The translations under genes and the position numbers were made by a program. From the NCBI GenBank assembly GCA_928212115.1, contig CAKMRJ010003334.1:3340846-3404845 (forward strand): a stretch of 64,000 bases of DNA. Direction: 5' to 3'. This DNA comes from Lactuca virosa (Eukaryota; Streptophyta; Magnoliopsida; Asterales; Asteraceae). The notes under the pieces are model-generated. The model was not told where the DNA came from. It saw only the letters and a list, made by a program, of their open reading frames with translations, and searched no databases. This document shows, in pieces, positions 44,359 to 56,440 of the stretch (positions are counted from its first letter, which is position 1; every line of letters begins with the position of its first letter).

Positions 44359-46520
44359 AAAGTTAAGAGTCTTAATGCTCAGTCTTCTCAAAAACTTGAG
44401 GGTGTACCTGATTACTGGTTTCCTGAGAATACAAGTTATTTGAGAAAAAGTGTCAACAATTAAGTTGATGAGTTCATAAGTATTTTTATGAAATTAAAAA
44501 TACTATTTAAAGAGATGAATTCACATTTGTTTCCAGAAAATCCGATATTTTCTATAAAATTGAGTTGTAAACTGCTTGTTTGTAAGAAATCGTATTTATC
44601 CAGGAAAATCCTATATTTTCCATAAAAACTGAGTTGTAAATAGTAGTCTTAATTGTATCCAAGACTAAGACATGTACAAGTAATTCACTATACTTGAATT
44701 AATGATATATGTATTTATTCGAAAATAAAACTATTTGAAGAGAAGTGTTTATGTATATATTCATTTTCCCTATGTGGATTTTTATAACCATACTAACAAA
44801 TGATTTGCCTGCTTCGACATTCTTCAGGCGTCGTACTGTCTGATATTTGTCACCCCGGGGACTGTAGCTAACAGTCAGGGTGCGGGGTTATCAATCTCGT
44901 ATAGATCTATACACAAGTATCACGCTCTCTGGGAGGAGACTCGGGTTATAAAACAGGACTTGCTGTTATACCTTGATAGGTACCATGAAGACGAATGACT
45001 CATAATTTACCAACGAAATATATATACTTGTATATGATAATATTCATATAAGAAATTGTTACTCTTTTCGTAATGTTTATAACATATAAAAATAATCATA
45101 TTTTTATATAACTGTTTTATTTGTCCTGAAAGAGTAAAATATATTGAGAATGTAACCCAAACTATATCTAATATAGTTTAAAATATATTTCAATTAAATT
45201 GATAATTGTTGTGTCATAAGATGTTCCATATGTATATGTTTTCATATAAAAGTTATATAAACGTAAAGAAAATATAAACCACGATTTATATTTAAACACT
45301 AGTATTCTAGTGTTTTACTTGTATTTTCCTCCTTTGAAATTTATAAAAAGTTATAAAAAGTGTAGGAGTATGAACTCACTTGGTAAGAGTGACGATTTGA
45401 TGAAAAACTGGGCTTTACGCGGGCAACACTTCGACTACAAAGAGGTTAGCTTCTTGAGAATTTCGGAGCTTCGGGCTTTCGTCAGAGCTTAGATATGTCA
45501 CCGGGGCGTCGGGGTAGTTAGGAGGGCTTAAAAGTGTGTAAAGGCAGGAGAGAGGTTGTGAATTTGCAACCTAAACCCGGAGCTCTCGGTTCCTATTTAT
45601 AGGAGGCTGAAGCCTCCGAGTACGTTGGGCGTAGCGTACGTGTCCAGCCTACTAATTACGCGTCGAAGCTACTACGTTGCATGGAACGCATGCGAGGGAG
45701 GGGTGACGAAGGGTCGACGTGGCCAATCTGAGGCCGAGCCTTCGGGTACGCTGGGCGTACACCATTACGCGGGGCGTACTCCTTCGAGAATGATTTTTCA
45801 AACTTCAGAAATTCATAACTTTCGCCTACGACCTCCGTTTTTGACGTTCTTTATATCCACGCGTAGGTGAGATTATGATCTACAACTTTAGTTTAAACTC
45901 CGTCGGCTAATTTTGAATTTATTTTTATTGTTATATTTTTAATAGGCCGGGACAGGAAAAGTCCGTTAAAAATTCATAACTTCTTCATGCGACGTTTGTT
46001 TTCGTCTGTCTTTTTATCGTTGTACTACTATTGACGAGACCTTCAATTCTCGTTTAGGTTGTGTCGGCTAAAAATCACTCGATCTTTATTTCGAGTTTTT
46101 AGCTGTGTACTGCTATGTCGAATCTTAGAAAAATCATAACTTCTTCATATGAAGTCAGATTTTGGCGTTCTTTTTATGGAGACTCTCAGTTTAACGTATA
46201 CTATAACTTTCATTTAGACACTAAAGGCTAAAAAGCATTTTATTGAAATCTCGCTTTTTACGCCTAACAGTGTTTTGCCGGTTTTGTCGCGGATCTTCGA
46301 TTGATCATAACTTCTTCGTTATAACTCGGATTTCAGTGTTCTTTATATTTTTGGAAACCTTGTTACAATCTCTACCACTTCATTCATCCCAATCAAGATT
46401 ATTTAATACTTCATTTTTGACGCTACTTTTTATCTCAATTAATTTCTATTCTTATTATTTCAAAATAAGTTACAGTTTGACCTAGACTATTACATTGACC
46501 TGAAATATCGGGTTGTTACA
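44129..46520 (-). repeat. 5' LTR of outer chromovirus
   Basis: Plus-strand edges TGTCACACCCCC and GGGTTGTTACA, followed by CTAAT. Contains (AT)n at 44289-44350, a minus-strand TATA box CTATAAATAG at 45593-45602, and the same four modules as the partner LTR. Confidence 0.95.
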
Positions 46521-46525
46521 CTAAT

Positions 46526-48425
46526 ATTTAACAAAATTTCAATAAAATATTAAGCTCGTGCTCCTCCTAAGAGTAAGATTGAAACTTTAAGTTCTTCAGC
46601 TTTAACGAATGCTCCCCTATCAGCTATCAGCTTGGCTCCCCCTTAGAGTTTGATTTTGATTCTCTTCTGATCAATAACACTTAGTAGTTTCAAGTTTCTC
46701 CCCCTTTTGAAATCATCAACAAATATGAAATTTCATCAGCGATCAGTGTATCAGAGTTGCAGCTTGTAACTCGGTAAGTTTGTGATGTCTACTGATAGTA
46801 TAGGTTTGAACTACCATTCACTGACATACTATTGCAAAATTTCATCAGTGTGGTTTCATACACTGACTCATTAATCACTTTTATTAGAAGAAAAGGAAAA
46901 GAGTGGTATGATGCGTGTGATAAGTTGTGGTGTTGTAGCTTAACTATCGACATAGATTTTTCAAGCTCTCATTAGCGTATGGTACATTATGTTGAATCAT
47001 AAAGCCTTAACAAAGAAAATATGGATAGAATCGATTGTTTCAGTCACGCGAAGGTGGAATTAGTGTGAATCATCAACAGTGATAACCCACCAATAAGAAG
47101 TGGTTTAATCCTTGCATCATAGAGTTAGTTGTAGTTTAGAATCATAGATCTTCCATCAATTCATAGTGGTACCATGTCATACCTCGGACTAGGAGGTCAA
47201 GGACATGAATAACCCGTTTCATATAAGGACCAGACAAGTAACTCTTACACTGATGACTATGAAATCAGGGTAAGCCATTAGGTTATGTTCAATGTTTCAG
47301 CAGAACATGAGACTTGATGCATACGGCAGTCATGCTTCCAAGGACAAGAGTCAGGTAAGATTAGACACCCAAGCCTTTCTATAATTTTTTTATTTAGAGC
47401 AGGCAATCTCACTTAGAGAGTTTAGACGATGCTAGACAATCAGTGTGAGGGGGTGACTCAATGTCATCTCAGTAGATGGTCTCGCTGATGAAATACTTAG
47501 AGACATTTAGGCACATATAGCAGCATGCTTCTAGGGACGATTATTTGTCAAGAGTGACATACTTGGCTTATTAAATCCCACCGTTAAATCTTTAAAAAAA
47601 TGGTACAAGACAGAATAAATAAGAATACAAAAAAAAAGTTAGTCAAACAAGGAAATATTAAAAGCAATATTTTACAACTTTTTTCAGAGATTCTTTATGT
47701 AACCTTTTCAGAAGAATCATAAAGGCATAAAATCTTTTGAGTAAAAACTCAAAAGAAGGATCTTTTGAAATAAATACTCATTAATTAATTTCCTTTCTTC
47801 AAAATATCCGATCTTTAAATCTGGTTATAAAAGATAACACAATAAAGAACAAAAACATTAGTATACAATACAAATGACTATAAACAAGAATGATGAAACC
47901 ATTTATCGTTGATATGTTGCAAATGGATTATAAGCTTCATGTTCATCAAGAGAAAGAGAGGAGCAGAAAATAGTCTTTGTAACCAACGAGTTAACTGGCT
48001 CAAATCCATGAAACCATCGTGTCTACAAGATCAACATGAGGGCATTCAAGGTTTTATTACATTATGAATTGGTAGATGAAAACAAGACTCATTGCATTGA
48101 TGCTTGCTACTTGCATCCATAATAATGAGTGGAGGAGAAGAAAGGCATTATCAATAAGAAGAGGACATGATGCCAATATTCTTCTCAACAACGTGAGCAT
48201 TCAAAACATTCAGGATAACTCCAGCTCTTTCTAATTACTGATAAGAATAACTACAACTAAACCTTAGATAGGCCTGAAGGATAGATAATAGAAAGAAACT
48301 AGAACACTTGTAAATATTAGAAGCAAAGTATGTAAAGTTCTAAAGACATAATAAAAGTAGCACTTGTTTTTTGTGTTTTTTTAGAAAGCAAGTAAAAGTG
48401 AGTTAGAAAATGATTAAGTCATTGA
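46526..48425 (-). other. 3' non-coding part of Sirevirus-like copia element
   Basis: No gene seen. Minus-strand polypurine-like runs occur in series (TCAAAAGGGGGAGAAAC at 46696-46712, TAAGGGGGAGCC near 46634-46645). Multiple such tracts between pol and 3' LTR are typical of Sireviruses. The 3' LTR itself is not recognised. Confidence 0.5.
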
Positions 48426-51400
48426 AAGCATTCCAAGATCTACAATCAGTTTATTTAGATTCTTCTCGTCTCGTCCAATGCCTTAGTGAAAATTTTAGCC
48501 ATTTGATCAGTGGATGGGATAAAAAAAACCGCTCCACTTTTCCTTTTTGAACAATGTCCCTGATGAAGTGATGCCAGGTATCAATGTGCTTGGTTTTGGA
48601 ATGTTGCACTGGTTTTTTATCATTTGAATGGTGCTGGTGTTGTCACAACAGATAGGAGTCTTTGAGAACTTTAGACAATAATCTAATAGCTTACTCTAAA
48701 TCCATAGAATCTGAGCCTAACACCTTCTAGTAGCTACATATTCAGCTTCAGTGGTAGAGCAAACCACTGATGTCTACTTCTTGCTGGACCAGCTCAACAA
48801 TCTTTCTCCAAGCATTTGAGCCCCTCATGAAGTACTTTAACGATCAACAACTCATCCACCATGATCGGAGTCAGTGTATCCCACCATCTTGAACTCAGAA
48901 TCGTGAGGATACCATAACCCAAGATTGGGTGTATGCTTTAAGTAACAAAAAATCATTTTTACATCAAGAAGATGAGATTCCTTAGGATTGTCTTGATAAC
49001 GAGCACACAATATGGTAGCAAACATAATGCCACAACGACTGGCAGTAAGATAGAGTAGTGAGCCTATCATTCCTCGATACAAAGTTGAATTCACATTAGC
49101 GCCATTTAGATCAACACCAATAGATGCTGATGAGGACATTGGAGTCTTTGTCGGATTGCAATCAGAAAAATCAAACTTCTTCAGCATGTCTACAATGTAT
49201 TTCGCTTAACAAAAAAATTCTCATCAGTTAGTTGTTTATCCTACAAACCTCGAAAAAAAAAGTTAGTTCACCCATCATGCTCATCTCAAACTTCTTAGCC
49301 ATGATCTTAGCGAATTTTGAACTTAGTTTCTCATTAGTGGATCCGAAAATGATATCATCAACATACTCTTGAGCAAGAATGATGTGAGATACTAAATGCT
49401 TGATGAATAAGGTATTGTCAATCTTTCCTCGTTTGTATCCACTTGCAAAAAAATAGCTCGTCAATGTATCATACCATGCTCTAGGTGCTTGCTTTAAACA
49501 AAAGACTGTTTTATCAAGACAATATACATGATTTGGAAACTCTTCACTTCCAAACCCTGTAGGTTGCTTTAGAAAGACTTATTCTTGAATAATTCCATGT
49601 AAGAAAGCATTCTTAACGTCCATTTGATAGACTTCAAATTTCTTGAATGAAGCAAAAAGCAAGAAAAAAACTAATTGCTTCAAGTTAAGCAACAAGAGAA
49701 AATGTTTCATCATATTCTAACCCTTCCGGTTGACAAAATCTTGAGCTATAAGTCTTGCTTTATTTCTTATTACAATCCCATCTTCATCCATCTTGTTCCT
49801 GAAAACCCAGCGAATGCCAATGATAGTTTTTCCTTGTGGCATGGGAATAAGATTTCACACACGGTGACGTTCAAATTCATTTAGCTCATTCTGCATAGCC
49901 TTGATCCAGTCAACTTTGAGGGCGTCGGTGACATTCATTGGTTCAATCATAGAGACAAAACTCACAAACATGTAGAAGTTGTTGCTGACTCTGCTACGAG
50001 TGAGAATCCCAGAATTTACATCGCCAATGACTTGAGATTCAGGATGATCTCAAAGAATTATAGGATTAGAACATTCATTCGTATTATTTGGAATAGAATA
50101 TTCTTCATTAAATGGCTCAGCTTCTTCAGAGATGAGATGTTGATCTTCAGATATAGGTTGGGAGCTAATAATTTGATCAACATTGGGAAAAATAGGCTCA
50201 GTGTCATTTGGCAATAAATCAGGAATAGGGTCTGAAGGACTGTAAGTAAGTTCATTCAGTATTGATAAAGGATGACCAGTCCGATCATGAATGAATGAGT
50301 CTTCATCAAAAGTGACATGAGTATTTTCCTCAACAGTTCGCCCTGAAAGCCTTGGATACACTAGAGTAACCTATAAACACTCCATCATCTTTTTCCTTAA
50401 ACTTAGACCACTGATCTCTTTGATTCCAGATGTAACAACCACACCCAAACACATGAAAATAAGAGATTTTTGGTTTCCTTCCCTTAAGTTTCTCATAAGT
50501 AGTTTTCCTATGTCGCTTAACAATGATGTACCTGTTTTGGGTATAACATGCAGTCTTGACAGCTTCAGCCCAAAAGGACAAAGAAAGACCAGCTTCAATG
50601 ACCATGGTTCTTCCATCTTTAATGAGAGTTCTGTTTCTTCTTTCGTCAATGCCATTTTGTTGGGGAGTTCTAACAACAAAGAAGTTCTGAGAAATTCCTG
50701 AGATTGAAAAAAATTCTTCCAGTGATGAGTTTCTAAATTCAGTTCCATGATCACTATGTAATAGCCTGACTTTGTGATCATAGAGAACTTCACGTTGCTT
50801 AATGAGTGAAATGATTTCATCAGCAGTATGAATCTTCTTTCTTAAAAAGACTAAACAGGTAAATCTTTAAAATTCATCCATAATAATGAGAGTATACTTC
50901 TTCCCAACTCTTGACTTAATCAGGACCGATCCAAAATGATCCATGTGAAGGAGGTGAAGTGGTTTGATAATGGAAGAAAAAGACTTTGGCTTGAAATAAG
51001 ACTTGGTTTTCTTTCCCTTTTCACACATTGAGCATAAATTATATTTGACAAATTGCATCTTAGGAATTCCTCTTACAAGCTGGCTCCTCAAAATCTTTGA
51101 TATGTTCTTGAAATTCAAATGAGATAACATCTTGTGCCACAACTAATTTAGATGAGACTGAGCATGAGAGAAGAAGCACTGACGAAGAGAGTTGTCAGGA
51201 TAAAACATATCCAAAACATAAATGTTATTCTGTCGATTTGCAGGCAAAACAGTGACATTCTTTTGATCAATAATCTTTCCTTCTCTCTTATTGAAGAGAA
51301 CTTCATAGCCAGCGTCACACAGTTGGCTGATTAAAATGAGATTATGTTGAAGACCTTTCACATAAGAGACATTCTTGAATACAACGGAATTACACTTAAT

Positions 51401-51540
51401 GGATCCATATCCCTTTGTAGCTCCCTTGCCATTATCTCCATATTTAACAGTAGGACCATCCTTCTTTATGAAATCTTAAAGAAGAGACTTGAATCGGTCA
51501 TGTGTCTTGAGAAACCGCTATCTAGATACTAAATATATTC
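48426..51540 (-). pseudogene. Sirevirus-like copia pol, heavily decayed
   Basis: Read leftward. The protease LDSGFSRHMTDSS near 51520 has lost the preceding Trp to a stop. The integrase finger starts LWHKMLSHLNF and ends CSMCEKGKK. The triad is in LLHMDHFGSV, LHSDHGTEF and IDERRNRTL. A conserved block SFWAEAVKTACYTQNR follows, ending FIGYSSVSKAFR. The N-terminal RT is scrambled by stops (about 49500-50330). Later RT has EYVDDIIFGSTNEK with the YVDD box. RNase H has SLLYLTASR, VGYTDSDHGG and STTEAEYVA, ending MAKIFTKAL near 48480. The motif set fits Sirevirus/Maximus-type copia. More than fifteen lesions make it one of the oldest elements in the window. Confidence 0.87.
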
Positions 51541-52100
51541 TTTACCCTAATATGTTGAGGTTACATCCCATTCTGACTTAAGGTCTGTAGCAGCTTGAGA
51601 AGGATCAACATCAAGAGTGCTAACGCTGTCAACATCAGCGTGAGTGTGAGATTCAACGATATGGGCTATGAGACACTTACCTTTTGAAGCTTCATCATCT
51701 AAGAGGTTTTCTTTTTCAAAAGCAGATGACAGTGTGATCACCAGCTCTTGAGCAGTATAGCAATTTTGAACCAATCGATAGACAGAATAAGGGAGTGAGT
51801 TTCCAATAGCAACTCTCGCCTTTACGTCGAGATTCACCACCCTTTTCTCTTCCTTGTTGTATCCTGGAACAGATTTATTCATTAGCTTACTATCGGATTC
51901 ACCATCATTGGATGAATGATGCAAAACGGCGATGAGACCTTTGTTGACGATGTCGAGCATGTCAAAGTCCATCATCTCAAGAGCATCCATGGCCTTTGAT
52001 TTCCAAGTAGTGAAGTTGAATTCATCAAACAGAGGAATCTTGTTGCAATCAGTTGATTTAGGATTATTGGAAGTCGATGTAATTACTTGAGTGTATCGCC
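51541..52100 (-). pseudogene. Sirevirus-like copia gag
   Basis: Minus-strand segments NKIPLFDEFNFTTWKSKAM, MDALEMMDFDMLDIVNKG, NLDVKARVAIGNSLP and VYRLVQNCYTAQELVITL are copia gag. The frame is open from about 52090 to 51547 and then lost before the protease. The zinc knuckle is missing, so part of gag is deleted. The start codon is uncertain. Confidence 0.75.
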
Positions 52101-52725
52101 AAGAAAGGGATTGTTTTCACGAAGAAAACAGGTTGTCACAAAGAAGGTCACCATGACGTTAACATTAGGGTTTCACCCTAATGTTGAATATATACTAAAC
52201 TATACTACTATCCCTTGATTCAAGGGATTGTATCTAATCTATACTAAGAACCGATCCTCATCACAAAGATATCGGATTTGCTATCTATTTTATATACATC
52301 CGTATAATTACCTAATATACAAAGATTACATAAGATTACTATCTACACGCTGACGTTGATAAGGCTTGAGGGGATGACACTGATGCTGATGTTGGCGCTG
52401 GCACTGACACTCAGCGTATAGAGTGTTTGACTCATCAGATCATAAGGTGTGACTTACAAGTAGTTTGCTATTTGTTGTATTTAGTAAAAACTTACAGATT
52501 TTATATTCGATGAGGTAATGGCTGAATATCGAGTGAAAGATGAATCCAATAATGTTATAAATAGAGTGATAAATTTGTTTAGGTTTGGGATTCTTTTGAA
52601 TGTTTCAATTTATCCCTCTTCTCTATAAATTAAAAGTTGTTATAATTAATTTCTCTCTCTCTCTCTCTCCATCTCTCAAAAGATAATTATTCAATTATTA
52701 TGATATTTCTGAACTTATACAAGTC
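52101..52725. other. Non-coding flank between copia relic and kinesin fragment
   Basis: No gene, LTR edge or primer site seen, so the 5' LTR of the copia relic is missing or unrecognisable. A CT microsatellite lies at 52652-52670. Confidence 0.55.
52652..52670. repeat. (CT)n microsatellite
   Basis: Nine to ten CT units. Confidence 0.9.
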
Positions 52726-52861
52726 TTTAGCCCTATATCTCAACAAAAAGATTTATATGAACAACCATTATTTCCAAGTGTAAATGAAGTTCTAGAAGGC
52801 TTTAATTGCACCATTTTTGTTTATGGATAGATTGGGACAGATAAAACTTACACCATGGAAG
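52726..52861 (+). pseudogene. Kinesin-5 motor exon fragment
   Basis: Translates as FSPISQQKDLYEQ, then NEVLEGFNCTIFVYG, a stop, and IGTDKTYTME. This is the part of the kinesin-5 (mitotic bipolar motor) head ending in the ATP-binding P-loop, normally GQTGTGKTYTMEG. Here the Gln is a stop codon, Thr is Ile and the second loop Gly is Asp, so nucleotide binding would fail. The exon end ATGGAAG is followed, after a hAT insertion, by GTTAAATG, consistent with a former splice donor inside the final Gly codon. No other kinesin exon is visible, so it is a fragment or an isolated relic of a gene. Confidence 0.87.
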
Positions 52862-53052
52862 TAGAGATGGCAAAAAAAACCCGTACCCGATGGGTACCCG
52901 AACCCGAATTGACCGGGTAAATCCCCGAATTGATCAGGGATGGGTACGGGTATGGGTATTACCCGAATGCAAAAAACGGGGATGGGGACGGGGATGGTTC
53001 TACCTATCGGGTACCCATACACGTACCCGAAACCGTACCCGATGGGTACCCG

Positions 53053-53054
<2 letters not shown>

Positions 53055-53128
<74 letters not shown>
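53055..53128. repeat. (AT)n microsatellite inside hAT element
   Basis: TA dinucleotide tract with one break. Confidence 0.95.
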
Positions 53129-53131
<3 letters not shown>

Positions 53132-53858
53132 CATTTATGTTATATTTTTAATCAATTCAAAAATCTTATACGTAATTCAAATTGTGAAAGTGAAAATTCA
53201 TTTATGTCAAGTGTAAATTCAATCAACCTTCTGTCAAGTGTAAATTCATTTACGTTATATTTTTAATCAATTCAAAAATCTTGTAATGCGTCGCCGACTC
53301 ACCTCACTGTGAATTGTGAAACTAAGTCAAATAGTCAATAGGGTTTTTTTATTCCTTAATCAAACTTGTAATTCGCTATGGTAAATCATAATTCATAGAT
53401 TCATAGTCATCGTGTCTTCAAGTCTTCGTCGAGTCCCGCTCCCGCTCCTGTTGTGACGTTGTTTGCCCTCGCTCCTGCCTTCCTTCATCTGCGAGACTGC
53501 GACTCTGCGTTTCGACTTCCAAGTTCTAACCGACGTCCGGCAACCATCTTCATTCTCCATCGACGATGTACTGTACCACGACTCCAGTGTAACCATCAAA
53601 CGACGGGTAATCGGCGGTCAATCGAGTACATTGACGTTCAATCAGGTTTGTCCGTTCGATTTTTAACTTACTTGATTTGTAACTTTTGAGTTCGGTTGAT
53701 GATTTTGCATCAGTCGATTGTGTATGAGTGTATGTGTATCAGTGGAGATTAATTGTTTTCTATTGTGAATGTCCATTGTGTATTTATGTATGAGTGAATT
53801 AGTGAATATCTATTGTGATGAATGTTTATATGCTGAAGTGTTGTGTGATTAATTTGTT

Positions 53859-54160
53859 ATGGGCAGAAAAATGGAAAAGATTTACTCAGGGAGTGAACAA
53901 CCGTCAACACCAATTGGTTCTACAAATTTTAATGTTGAACCTGATAATACAAGTCCAAATGTTCCTTCCTTTGAAGAAGCACTTCAATCAGATGCGGTAA
54001 ATCCTCCAAACAAAAGACAAAAAAGCATTGCTTGGGATCAATTTGTTATTATTTCTATTTGTTTTTAATTTACTAACTTTTTGTTCTATTTAGATGAAGG
54101 TGTGCAATGTACCTCGGATAATCATGCAACTATTTTTGATGATTACGATACGGATAGTGA
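53859..54160 (+). pseudogene. hAT transposase N-terminal relic (tentative)
   Basis: An open stretch reads KIYSGSEQPSTPIGST, then NPPNKRQKSIAWDQF. The basic cluster plus S-x-W-D-x-F resembles the start of the BED zinc finger in plant hAT transposases. After an apparent intron-like stretch, CTSDNHATIFDDYDTDSET may be another exon. The catalytic core is missing, so the element must have relied on another transposase. Confidence is moderate because only about 15 residues carry the resemblance. Confidence 0.45.
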
Positions 54161-54694
54161 AACTTGATGGTAATAATGAAACAATTTTTTCATGATTATA
54201 ATCGATTAAATTAAAGTTTTTTGTTTCATACATTTGTTTATACTTTGTCTTTGTTTTGTTGGTAGGTGAATATATGATAAATGATGATTCAATGCGAAAG
54301 TTGGAATTGAAATTTGGTGAACTTGATTGTTATTGTTTGGATGATAGGCGATGTTTGACTACTTTTTGGATGACTTTTTATGTTTATGTTTTTTTTGTTG
54401 CAAAAAAGTAGTTTAATTTTTAAACTTGAATGTTATTGTTCGTTTTTTAATACATTCGATGATTGAAGTGCTTTAGATTATTTCTATAGGTTTTTTTTTG
54501 TTTGTTAATATATAGCTATGACTTATTTTTTCATAAACTTTCAAAACCTTGTAATGGGGAAAATTCCCCGATTACCCGCTGGGGATCCCCGTTCCCCATT
54601 AGGGATGGGGATGGGGATGGGGTCGGGTATGGGTATGGGGATGGGGAACATGAAACCCGGTACACCCGTGCCCATTGCCATCCCTACATGGAAG

Positions 54695-55919
54695 GTTAAA
54701 TGAATTATGCTTAGATGACTCTAAATGTATCTAGTTGTCAGAAGTAATTTACAAGTAGAAGTATATTTGATGTTTATGATTCCTAACTTTTCTGATTGAT
54801 TACCTTTAGATATGTATCGTATTAAGTTCAAAACAAGCTGGTAGAAAAGGATTTGACCAAGTTGGTGTGTTGACTCTTAAAGCAATGCCATGATAGAAGT
54901 CTTTAATGATAATAAATGGTTCTATTAAGAAAAAAACACCATATATTTTAATGGTGGTTGGCTCTAGTTTAGGAGCTATTTTAGGAATTCAAGTTGATCT
55001 TAAAGCTTGTGCTGCAAGATGAGTATACTCCTGAACTGTCATCGTTGTTGTTATTGCCAAGAATACCTTGGTGTCCAATTTTAAAAGCAATTTTTCTTTT
55101 TATAGTTTTATAGTATGATGTAAATGTTTCTTTACACTTTTTATTTGTTTATTTATATATTTAAGTAGTTTTTTGTTTTTGCTATTTCTTAGGATGTGAT
55201 CATTCTTTTAGAGGAGTTTGTTGCAGTACAGTTGAAATCTTTCATTTCAGATATGCAGGTTGAAGTTGTAAGTTAGTTGTAAGAAAATGTTAATTGTATG
55301 ACAAAATTATCTTCATTCATGATTTGTTGGATGATGATTCCCAATATTATTTGATTTTTTGGTAGTTAAAGTATTTGGTGGGTATGATATTTGAAAAGAT
55401 ACAATTTTTTCCCAAAACTGAACCTTTTAATTGAAACTTATTCTTACTGAAAAAGGATGTAGGAAATGGTATAGTGATGGAATGATTTACAACTAATTTC
55501 TATCACTTTCTGATATCAAACGAGAAGGGTAGTGTCTGATTGTTTGGTAAAAATCAAGGGGTATTTTTTCTCATTTCATCTAAAATTTAATAGCTTTGTC
55601 CTTTGAATGTTTACGGTTCATAACCAATGGAAAGGTATAAAACTTTATATATGGATGTTAAAAGGAATAAAATAATGAAGCATCAGAATGGTAATTTTAA
55701 ATTATAAAGTCGATTTAATTATATAATAATTGGTATGTATGGGTCATGTTGTGATGGTTTTGTAGGAACTCATTGATCTGCTCATTGATAAATCGTTATC
55801 GACTGAAGATCAGAAGGATGCCTTCAAGATAAACAAACTTCTTAATTGCTTGAGTTGTCATGGCTAAATGCAAAAAAGCAATAACAATAGCAATATACTT
55901 ACAATAATTTCTACATTTC
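54695..55919 (+). other. Low-copy-looking DNA with possible exon relics
   Basis: Two stretches look like exons by their edges. 55194-55253 follows TTTCTTAG and encodes DVIILLEEFVAVQLKSFISD and MQ before GTTGAAG. 55765-55866 follows TTTTGTAG and encodes ELIDLLIDKSLSTEDQKDAF and more, ending in a stop. I do not recognise the protein, and cannot link it to the kinesin. The rest is AT-rich and intron-like. Confidence 0.3.
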
Positions 55920-56440
55920 TAGGGCTATAAATGAACCAAATGAACATGAACGAAGCTTGTTCATGTTCTTTCGTTTAAGTTATCCGAAGAAATTAACAAA
56001 CACGAACAGATAATTGAATGAGTTTTCTTTTTCATGTTCATTCGTTTAGCAAATTATATTGTTCATGTTCATGCGTTTATGTTCATTAACATGTTAAACG
56101 AACATAAACGAACATAGATAAAAAAAACATAATTGAACATATATGAACATAAAAAAAATATAAAATATAGTATTGTAATTAAAGACAATTGAACGTATAT
56201 GAACATAAAATGAACTTAAATGAACAGATACATATGAGCATAAACGAATTTACATAAACAAATGTTCAAGAATATAATTGAACGAACAAGACAATTGTTC
56301 TGCTTGGTTTAGTTATTTAATTAAACGAATAAAAATTTGTTTTCATGTTCCTTCATTTAGTAAATAAACGAACATCGATAAACTTCCTGTCGACCGATTC
56401 ACGAACAATTTGCTGAATATTCGGTTCATTTACAGCCCTA
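55920..56440. mobile_element. hAT-like MITE with GAACA repeats
   Basis: 521 bases with inverted ends TAGGGCTATAAATGAACC and TAGGGCTGTAAATGAACC (complement), 17 of 18 matching. The flanking 8-mers TACATTTC and TGTATTCC agree at 6 of 8 positions, compatible with an old 8-base duplication. The interior is filled with AACGAACA and TGTTCRTT words in both orientations, like transposase-binding subterminal repeats. No coding capacity. Confidence 0.78.

Larger units (their letters stand above)
28526..46520 (-). mobile_element. Gypsy chromovirus, minus strand, with nested element in gag
   Basis: LTRs at 28526-30920 and 44129-46520 enclose, in minus-strand order, an initiator-Met primer site, an extra ORF, gag, protease, RT, RNase H, integrase, chromodomain and a purine tract. 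A perfect CTAAT duplication flanks it (28521-28525, 46521-46525). A younger gypsy element (35123-42475) interrupts gag. The chromodomain places it with Tekay/Del-like chromoviruses. Pol has stops and mutated metal-binding residues, so it is dead. Without the nested insertion it would be about 10.6 kb. Confidence 0.95.
52862..54686 (+). mobile_element. hAT-type DNA transposon, non-autonomous
   Basis: 1825 bases with terminal inverted repeats TAGAGATGGCAA and TAGGGATGGCAA (complement), 11 of 12 matching. Perfect 8-base duplications CATGGAAG flank it at 52854-52861 and 54687-54694, the hAT hallmark. GC-rich subterminal repeats (GGGTACCCG, GGGGATGGGGATGGGG) contrast with an AT-rich centre that holds a TA tract and a duplicated block of about 40 bases (53129 and 53244). 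Only a short transposase relic remains. Element strand is taken from that relic. Confidence 0.93.

Noticed and set aside
44258..44463. Open frames encoding long Ile-Tyr runs
   Set aside because: They are translations of the (AT)n microsatellite in the LTR. The same applies to 52890-53151.
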